NCBI RefSeq assembly: GCF_004135605.1
Contig: NZ_SDPT01000001.1
Location: forward strand, 868,001 to 932,000
Length of the DNA stretch: 64,000 bases
Direction of reading: 5' to 3'
Source of the DNA: Sphingomonas desiccabilis
GTDB taxonomy: Bacteria > Pseudomonadota > Alphaproteobacteria > Sphingomonadales > Sphingomonadaceae
Each line of letters starts with the position of its first letter. Positions within the stretch are counted from its first letter, which is position 1. The notes under the pieces are model-generated. The model was given only the letters and a program-made list of their open reading frames with translations, had not been told where the DNA came from and made no database searches. Below, piece after piece: positions 58,233 through 64,000 of the stretch. The translations under genes were made by a program, and so were the position numbers.

Positions 58233-59762
58233 GTGGAGGGTCTCTTCGACGAACTGCGGGTCGCCGCGCACCTGGTGTGGCTCCGTCGCTGGGTGGCGCT
58301 GGGCGTCGCCTGGGCGATCTGCCTGGTCGGCTGGCTTGCCGTGTCGCAGATCCCCAACCGCTACACGTCCACCGCGCGTCTCTCGGTCCAGCTGCGCTCC
58401 ATCCTGCCCACCAGCACCGCGACGGGCGGCATCCAGGAACAGCAGGCGGAGGACATCGACCGCGTCCGCCAGACGCTGGCCTCCGCCTATAATCTCGAAA
58501 AGGTCGTCCGCGGCACCAGCCTGGCGAGCACCGTCGCGAGCGATCGCGACGTCGCCGAACGCATCGCGATGCTGCAGAAGGCGATCCGCATCGTCGCGCA
58601 GCAGGACAATCTGTTCGAGATTTCGGCGACGCTGGGCGATCCCCGGCTGGCGCGCGAAGTGGTGCAGAAGATGATCGACCTGTTCGTCGAGGACAATCTG
58701 GCGAGCGGGCGCGATGCGACCAGCCAGTCCCTCCGCTTCCTGGACCAGCAGCTGGGTGCCCGCCAGCAGCAGCTCGCCCAGGTGGAGGCGAAGCGCCAGG
58801 GCTTCCAGGCGCAGTTCCTGAACCTGCTGCCGGGCACCGGCTCGCTGGACGAGCGGATGAGCCAGGCGCGCGAGCAGCTGGCGCAGATCGACGGCGAGCT
58901 TGCAGCCGCGAACACCAGCCTGTCGGCCGTGAACAACCAGCTTGCCGCCACGGCGGCGACGGTCGCCGGCGACGCGGGAAGCGTTGCGGCCGGCCCGGCG
59001 CGTGCACGCGTCGCGGCGATCGAGGGGCAGCTGGCGGAAGGCCGCGGGCGCGGCTGGACCGACCAGCACCCGGACATGATCGCGCTCAACCGGCAGCTTG
59101 CCGCCGCACGCGCCGCGGCACGCAACGAGCCGGTCACGCGCAGCGGCGGATCTGCGGCCCAGACGAACCCGCTCTACTTCCAGCTCCAGTCGATGCGCAC
59201 CGAGCGTGCCGCCCGCGTGGCCGAACTGGCGCAGCGCAAGGGCCAGCTGGAGGCGCAGCTCGCCGGCGTCCAGGCCCGCATGGCCCGCGATCCGGCGGCC
59301 GCCGCCCAGCAGGCCCAGCTCGACCAGGACATCGCGGCCATGAAGACGCAGTACGACCAGCTGCTCGCCGACCGTGAGCAGGTCCGCCTGCGCCGGCAGG
59401 TCCAGAACGAGACCGATGCGGTGAAGTTCAGCCTGATCGACCCGCCCAGCCAGTCGAGCGTGCCTGCCTCTCCCAATCGGCCGCTGCTGCTGTTCGGAGT
59501 GCTGATCGTCGGGCTGGGCGGCGGCGTCGCCAGCGCCTTTGCACTCGGCAAGCTGCGGTCGGGCTTCTCCACCGCCGCGCGGCTGGAGCGGGCGAGCGGC
59601 CTGCCGGTGATCGGCTCGATCGGCGAGGTGCTGACGCAGGCGCAGCACCAGCTGCGGCAGCGGCGCCTGAAGCTGTTCACCGGGGCCACCGCGGCGCTGG
59701 GCGTGGCTTTCGTCGCGCTGATCGCCGTCGAGTTCCTGATGCGGGGGCTCGCGGCGGCATGA
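58233..59762 (+). CDS. XrtA-system polysaccharide chain-length determinant
   Basis: 509 residues. Wzz-type protein: an N-terminal membrane helix (about 18-40), a long periplasmic coiled-coil region rich in Gln and Ala (about 165-390), and a C-terminal membrane helix (about 420-445) near LIDPPSQSSVPASPNRP, plus another helix at the end. TIGR03007-like. The start is a GTG with AAAGG eight bases ahead. Its stop overlaps the autokinase start (ATGA). Controls chain length with the cytosolic kinase. Confidence 0.92.
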   Translation: MEGLFDELRVAAHLVWLRRWVALGVAWAICLVGWLAVSQIPNRYTSTARLSVQLRSILPTSTATGGIQEQQAEDIDRVRQTLASAYNLEKVVRGTSLASTVASDRDVAERIAMLQKAIRIVAQQDNLFEISATLGDPRLAREVVQKMIDLFVEDNLASGRDATSQSLRFLDQQLGARQQQLAQVEAKRQGFQAQFLNLLPGTGSLDERMSQAREQLAQIDGELAAANTSLSAVNNQLAATAATVAGDAGSVAAGPARARVAAIEGQLAEGRGRGWTDQHPDMIALNRQLAAARAAARNEPVTRSGGSAAQTNPLYFQLQSMRTERAARVAELAQRKGQLEAQLAGVQARMARDPAAAAQQAQLDQDIAAMKTQYDQLLADREQVRLRRQVQNETDAVKFSLIDPPSQSSVPASPNRPLLLFGVLIVGLGGGVASAFALGKLRSGFSTAARLERASGLPVIGSIGEVLTQAQHQLRQRRLKLFTGATAALGVAFVALIAVEFLMRGLAAA

Positions 59763-60667
59763 GGGGGGATCCGATCCACGGCGCTCCGCCGCCGCCGCCG
59801 CCGCGCCGTCGCGGCTCGCTGCTCGAGCGGGCCGTCGAGCGCTACGGTTTCCAGCCGGGCGCCGGGCTGCGTCCGATGGGCCCTGCACCGGCACGGCAGC
59901 CGGATGCGGCCGAGCCGCCGCCGCCGCCGGTTCCGGCCCGCGCGCCTCAGCCGATCGACCGCGCGCGTCTGGCGGAGCGCGGCATGCTGGTGCCGGGCGG
60001 GCCCGTCTCGGCGCTGGCCGAGGAATTCCGCCTGGTGAAGCGCCAGCTGCTGCTCGCCGCGCGCGAGGGCGACGCCGCGCGCTCGCGCAGCGTGCTCGTC
60101 TGCTCGGCCCAGCCGGACGAGGGCAAGACCTTCTGCTCGGTCAACCTCGCGCTGTCGCTCGCGGCCGAGCGCGACTTGGAAGTGCTGCTGGTCGACGCCG
60201 ATTTCGCCAAGCCCGACGTGCCGGACACGCTTGGCATCTCGAGCGGGCCGGGATTGCTCGACGCGCTCGCTGACCCGACGATCGACGTAGAGGGCTGCAT
60301 CATCCCGACGGACGTGCCGAACCTGTCGGTGCTGCCGGCCGGCGCCCGCAGCGACAACGACACCGAACTGCTGGCGAGCGACCGTGCCCATGCCCTGCTC
60401 CAGCGGCTGGAGCGGGCGAACCCCCGCCGGCTGATGGTGTTCGACTCGGCGCCGGTGCTTGCGGCGTCCACCGCGGCGGCGCTTGCGGAGCATGTCGGCC
60501 AGGTGCTGGTCGTGGTGCGCGCGGATCGCACCAGCGAGAGCGATCTGCGCGAGGCGGTGGCGCTGCTCGATGGCTGCGACACGGTGCAGCTGCTGTTGAA
60601 CGCCGTGTCCCTCCAGCCGCGCGGCCGCCGCTTCGGCAGCTATTACGAAGCGGAGGAAGAGGCGTGA
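59759..60667 (+). CDS. XrtA-associated tyrosine autokinase (BY-kinase)
   Basis: 302 residues. A Pro-rich N-terminal linker is followed by a CpsD/Wzc-type ATPase: Walker A CSAQPDEGKTFCSVNLALSLA (with DEGKT), Walker A' LLVDADFAKPDVPD and Walker B LMVFDSAPVL. TIGR03018-like. The C-terminal Tyr cluster is short, with only YY near the end. It acts with the chain-length determinant on polymer length. Overlaps both neighbours by four bases. Confidence 0.92.
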   Translation: MRGDPIHGAPPPPPPRRRGSLLERAVERYGFQPGAGLRPMGPAPARQPDAAEPPPPPVPARAPQPIDRARLAERGMLVPGGPVSALAEEFRLVKRQLLLAAREGDAARSRSVLVCSAQPDEGKTFCSVNLALSLAAERDLEVLLVDADFAKPDVPDTLGISSGPGLLDALADPTIDVEGCIIPTDVPNLSVLPAGARSDNDTELLASDRAHALLQRLERANPRRLMVFDSAPVLAASTAAALAEHVGQVLVVVRADRTSESDLREAVALLDGCDTVQLLLNAVSLQPRGRRFGSYYEAEEEA

Positions 60668-62283
60668 ACCGAGCCGCGTGGCTGGCCGGTGCGGGCGTGC
60701 TGGTGCTGACGATGCCGGATCCGGCCCAGGCGCAGGGGCGCCGGGTCGAGGTGTCGCCCTATATCGAGGTCGGCCAGGTGCTGTCGGCGGACCTCACCAA
60801 CGACGATGTGCTCACCTACACCCAGCTGACCGCCGGGGTGGACGCGGTGGTGCAGAGCCGGCGGGTGCAGGTGCAGCTGTCGTACCAGTATCAGCGCACC
60901 ATCGGATGGGGCGACGACGCCCGGGACAGCGACGTCCATTCCGGCCTCGTCCGGGCGAACGCACAGCTCACCCGCACCATTTCGGTCGAGGCGGGGGCGC
61001 TCGCAACCCGCACCCGCGCCGGCATCGGCGGCGGCTCGCCCGCCTATCTCGCCGGCTATGACGGCAGCAGCACGCAGGTCTACTCGCTCTACGGCGGGCC
61101 GACGCTCTCGACGCGGGCCGGCCCGGTCGCGGTCAACGCCGCCTATCGTCTCGGCTATACCAAGGTGGAAGCGCCGGACCTGTTCCGCGACGAAACCGGT
61201 CGCGGGCTGGACTTCTATGACGATTCCACCAGCCACCAGCTGACCGGCAGTCTCTCGACCCGGCCGGGCACGGTGCTGCCGGTCGGCCTCACGCTTTCGG
61301 GCGGGCTGGTGCGGGAGGACACGAGCCAGCTCGACCAGTTCTACGAGGGCAAGTTCCTGCGCCTCGACGCGCTGATGCCGGTCAGCCGCGAACTGGCGGT
61401 GGTCGGCGGCGTCGGCTGGGAAAAGATCGAGGTGGGCCAGCGCGATCCGCTGCTGGACGCGCAGGGCTTCCCCGTCCTGGACGGGTCCGGCCGCTATGTG
61501 ACCGATCCCGATTCGCCCGTCCGGCTGGCCTATGACGTCGATGGCGTGATCTGGGACGCAGGCGTCGTCTGGCACCCGAGCCCGCGCTTCCAGCTCGAGG
61601 CGCGGATCGGCCAGCGCTACGGCAGCATGATCTATACTGGCTCGCTCACGTGGCAGACGGCACCCAATGCCGGTCTTCAGGTGCGGGTCTACGACACGGT
61701 CACCACCTTCGGGCAGCAGCTGACCAGCGGGCTCGCGTCGCTGCCGACCAGCTTCTACAACGGCGGTACCGATCCGTTCGGCAACCGCTACAGCGGCTGC
61801 GTGTTCAGCGGCGGCGCCACCCCCGGCGGCGTCCCGCAGCCCGGCACCTGCCTGACCCCGGTGTTCCAGTCGATCTCCACTGCGGTCTACCGGGCGCGCG
61901 GGGTCGACGCGGTCTATGCGGTCAGCCGCGGCAACACGCGGCTGGGGGTGGGGGCAGGCTATACCAACCGCCACTATTTCCTGCCGGAGGTGCCGGGTGC
62001 CGACATCTACCGCAGCAACGACGAAAGCTACTATGCGCAGGCGTTCGCGCAGCGGGCGCTGGATTCGCGTTCTGGGGTGACCGCGGACCTCTATGCCAAC
62101 TACTTCACCAGCGGGATCGACGGGGCGCTCGACAGCTGGGGCGGCGGTGCCCAGGGCGCCTATTATCGCAACTTCGGCCGGGCCTATGGTACCCTGTCGG
62201 CCGGGCTGTACACTTTTGATGTCGAACGGAGCGAAAGCGCCTGGATCGCCCAGGCACTGCTCGCTTTCGGCTACCGCTTCTGA
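60664..62283 (+). CDS. PEP-CTERM-associated outer-membrane beta-barrel protein
   Basis: 539 residues. Signal peptide (AWLAGAGVLVLTMPDPAQAQ), then amphipathic beta strands throughout, Tyr/Gln/Thr-rich, ending AQALLAFGYRF with a C-terminal aromatic, as for outer-membrane barrels. TIGR03016-like. It may be an outer-membrane pore or assembly factor for the exopolysaccharide. The start is a GTG overlapping the autokinase stop (GTGA). Confidence 0.9.
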   Translation: MNRAAWLAGAGVLVLTMPDPAQAQGRRVEVSPYIEVGQVLSADLTNDDVLTYTQLTAGVDAVVQSRRVQVQLSYQYQRTIGWGDDARDSDVHSGLVRANAQLTRTISVEAGALATRTRAGIGGGSPAYLAGYDGSSTQVYSLYGGPTLSTRAGPVAVNAAYRLGYTKVEAPDLFRDETGRGLDFYDDSTSHQLTGSLSTRPGTVLPVGLTLSGGLVREDTSQLDQFYEGKFLRLDALMPVSRELAVVGGVGWEKIEVGQRDPLLDAQGFPVLDGSGRYVTDPDSPVRLAYDVDGVIWDAGVVWHPSPRFQLEARIGQRYGSMIYTGSLTWQTAPNAGLQVRVYDTVTTFGQQLTSGLASLPTSFYNGGTDPFGNRYSGCVFSGGATPGGVPQPGTCLTPVFQSISTAVYRARGVDAVYAVSRGNTRLGVGAGYTNRHYFLPEVPGADIYRSNDESYYAQAFAQRALDSRSGVTADLYANYFTSGIDGALDSWGGGAQGAYYRNFGRAYGTLSAGLYTFDVERSESAWIAQALLAFGYRF

Positions 62284-62296
62284 GGAGGCCGGGACG

Positions 62297-63382
62297 ATGT
62301 ACGACGATTTCTATGGCCTTTCGGGCAAGCCGTTCCAGCTCACGCCGGACCCGGCCTTCTGGTTCGACACCGGCACGCATCGCAAGGCGATGGCGTACCT
62401 CACCTACGGCCTGAGCGAGGGTGAGGGCTTCATCGTCATCACCGGCGAGCCGGGCGCGGGCAAGACCACGCTCTTGGGCCACGTCCTTTCCACCATCGAC
62501 CCGGCCCGCCTGAACGTGATCCGCCTGGTGACGACCCAGCTGGAGCCGGAGGACCTGTTGCAGGTGATCGCATCGGGCCTGGGCACCGATCCGGCGGGGC
62601 TTTCCAAGGCGCAGCTGCTGTCCGCGATCGAGCGCGGGCTCCACGCGGTTGCGCGCGCCGGCCGCCGCACGCTGCTTGTGGTGGACGAGGCGCAGTCGCT
62701 GCCGCTCTCCGCGATCGAAGAGCTGCGGATGCTGTCCAATTTCCAGGCCGGCGGCCACGCGCTGCTCCAGATATTCCTGCTCGGGCAGCCCGAGTTCCGC
62801 GAGCGGCTGCAGGGCTCCGGCCGGGTCGAGCAGCTGCGCCAGCGCGTGATCGCGATGCACCATCTCGATCCGATGGAGGCGCACGAGGTCGAGCCCTATG
62901 TCGTCCACCGCCTGTCGCTGGTCGGGTGGAACGGCCGGCCCGATTTCACGCCCGAGGCGATCGAGGCGCTGCATCGCTGGTCGGGCGGCGTTCCGCGCCG
63001 GCTGAACCTCTTGATGAGCCGCGTGCTCCTGATGGGGGGCGTCGAGGAGATCGAGCGCTTCGACGCGGCCGAAATCGACGCCGTCGGCGCCGAACTGGCC
63101 GAGGATGTCGGCCATTCGGAAGAGGCGGAGGAGCAGGTGCCTGCCGCTGCGCCCTCGCCAGAGGCGGCCCGGCCGGCCCGGGGCGTGCTGCACGCCGTGC
63201 CCTCGCCCGGCACCGCGCAGACCGCGGAGCTGGCGGTGCTGACCGATCGCATCGCCAAGCTGGAGGCGCGGCTTGCCGACCAGGACGAGACGCTGCGCCG
63301 CGTGCTGATGCTGCTGGTCGACTGGGTGGAGGGCGAGGAGCGCCGGCCCAACATCGACCGGCTGCGCGGCAACGCCGCCTGA
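62297..63382 (+). CDS. XrtA-associated AAA ATPase (ExeA-like)
   Basis: 361 residues. It begins MYDDFYGLSGKPFQLTPDP, the hallmark of the ExeA/TIGR03015 type. Walker A GEPGAGKTTLLGHV, Walker B LLVVDEAQSL, sensor region FLLGQPEFRERL, arginine area RLRQRV-like. The C-terminal ~110 residues are a Pro/Ala-rich linker and a short coiled coil (about 310-345). Probably powers or organises the export apparatus at the inner membrane. Confidence 0.93.
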   Translation: MYDDFYGLSGKPFQLTPDPAFWFDTGTHRKAMAYLTYGLSEGEGFIVITGEPGAGKTTLLGHVLSTIDPARLNVIRLVTTQLEPEDLLQVIASGLGTDPAGLSKAQLLSAIERGLHAVARAGRRTLLVVDEAQSLPLSAIEELRMLSNFQAGGHALLQIFLLGQPEFRERLQGSGRVEQLRQRVIAMHHLDPMEAHEVEPYVVHRLSLVGWNGRPDFTPEAIEALHRWSGGVPRRLNLLMSRVLLMGGVEEIERFDAAEIDAVGAELAEDVGHSEEAEEQVPAAAPSPEAARPARGVLHAVPSPGTAQTAELAVLTDRIAKLEARLADQDETLRRVLMLLVDWVEGEERRPNIDRLRGNAA

Positions 63383-63392
63383 GCCGCCGCCC

Positions 63393-64000
63393 ATGCGCAA
63401 CGCCATGTCGGTCGATGTCGAGGACTGGTTCCAGGTCGGCGCCTTCGAAACGGTGATCGCCCGCGAGGACTGGCCGCGCCTGGAAAGCCGGGTCGAGGCG
63501 AATACCGATCGCGTGCTGGCGTTGTTCGCCGAGACCGGCACGCGGGCGACCTTCTTCACGCTCGGCTGGGTGGCGGAGCGGGCGCCCGGCCTGATCCGCC
63601 GCATCGCCGAGGCCGGGCATGAGGTCGCGAGCCATGGCTGGGATCACCGCCGCGTCTTCACCTTCACGCCCGATCAGTTCCGCGCCGATGTCGCCAGGGC
63701 GCGGGCGGCGCTGGAGGATGCGGGCGGCGTCGCCGTTACCGGCTATCGCGCGCCCAGCTTCTCGATCGACGCGCGCACTCCTTGGGCGCATACGGAACTG
63801 GCGGAGACGGGGCACCGCTATTCGTCGAGCGTCGCCCCGGTCCGCCACGACCATTATGGCTGGCCGGACGCGCCGCCGCATCCCTTTCGTCCGCTTGCCG
63901 ACAGCGACCTGATCGAATGGCCGATCACCACCGCGCGGTTGCTCGGGCGGCAGGTGCCGGCGGGCGGCGGCTTCTTCCGGCTGCTGCCGGGGGCCATCAC
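63393..64000 (+). CDS. XrtA-system polysaccharide deacetylase, 3' end outside window
   Basis: The first 202 residues are present. NodB-type carbohydrate esterase 4: metal/catalytic Asp in MSVDVEDWFQVGAF, zinc histidines in EVASHGWDHRRVF, and TGYRAPSFSID. TIGR03006-like. Removes N-acetyl groups from the exopolysaccharide. The gene continues past the right edge, where in sister loci a FemAB-type gene, glycosyltransferases and the exosortase follow. Confidence 0.93.
   Translation, partial: MRNAMSVDVEDWFQVGAFETVIAREDWPRLESRVEANTDRVLALFAETGTRATFFTLGWVAERAPGLIRRIAEAGHEVASHGWDHRRVFTFTPDQFRADVARARAALEDAGGVAVTGYRAPSFSIDARTPWAHTELAETGHRYSSSVAPVRHDHYGWPDAPPHPFRPLADSDLIEWPITTARLLGRQVPAGGGFFRLLPGAI

Overview
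The window reads as a chromosomal segment of a high-GC alphaproteobacterium, most likely a sphingomonad (Sphingomonas or a close relative). The reasons are a CtrA-type cell-cycle regulator, a large TonB-dependent receptor, a nearly complete XrtA/PEP-CTERM exopolysaccharide locus, sphingomonad-style palindromic (REP-like) repeats, and many GTG/TTG starts with 1-4 base gene overlaps. I see no insertion sequence, prophage, CRISPR array or plasmid feature. Coding density is high and most genes are housekeeping or envelope functions. The species assignment is inference from gene content only.

Layout. 1-8250 holds the 3'-truncated tyrS, a membrane protein that looks like a degenerate nucleotidyltransferase/phosphatidyltransferase, a DUF2336 gene overlapping a histidine-kinase-like gene that lacks the phospho-histidine, an aldehyde dehydrogenase, and glnB-glnA behind a sigma-54-type promoter. 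8557-16500 holds two secreted proteins of unknown function, acetyl-CoA synthetase, an MHS-type transporter with an unusual Cys-containing soluble insert, and an OmpR/EnvZ-type two-component pair. 16513-24709 holds an acetyltransferase, map, a CinA-domain protein, a secreted TonB_C-like/repeat protein divergent from a thioredoxin-like protein, a 51-residue Cys4 protein, tRNA-Gly(CCC), and a cyclophilin-queA-CitE-like operon. 24800-31365 holds an Atm1-type ABC exporter, ctrA with a CtrA-box-like site upstream, an AI-2E family permease, and a LysR/pirin/WrbA module. 31400-36435 holds a VanY-like lipoprotein, an RluA-type synthase, arfB, fRMsr, and an OmpA-lipoprotein/CPA1-antiporter pair.

36512-45290 is a dense envelope glycan or phospholipid cluster. 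It encodes a LicC-like nucleotidyltransferase, a CDP-glycerol glycerophosphotransferase-like enzyme, a CDP-alcohol phosphatidyltransferase with an extra N-terminal domain, a flippase, a DUF2141 protein, a diacylglycerol-kinase-family enzyme, two further nucleotidyltransferase-fold proteins, and a convergent GT2. The chemistry suggests a phospho-alcohol-modified lipid or glycan whose structure I cannot name. This is the best candidate here for an undescribed pathway.

45358-52491 holds a TauE/SafE permease, a TonB-dependent receptor, a Tat-exported parallel beta-helix protein, a second cyclophilin and trxB. From 52639 to the end runs the XrtA (exosortase A) locus. A minus-strand arm encodes the two exosortase-associated hydrolases and an acyl carrier protein. 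A divergent plus-strand arm encodes the AMP ligase, the PLP decarboxylase, the EpsD-like export lipoprotein, the chain-length determinant, the autokinase, the beta-barrel, the AAA ATPase and the start of the polysaccharide deacetylase. The exosortase itself is not in the window. A REP doublet sits in frame inside the second hydrolase gene.
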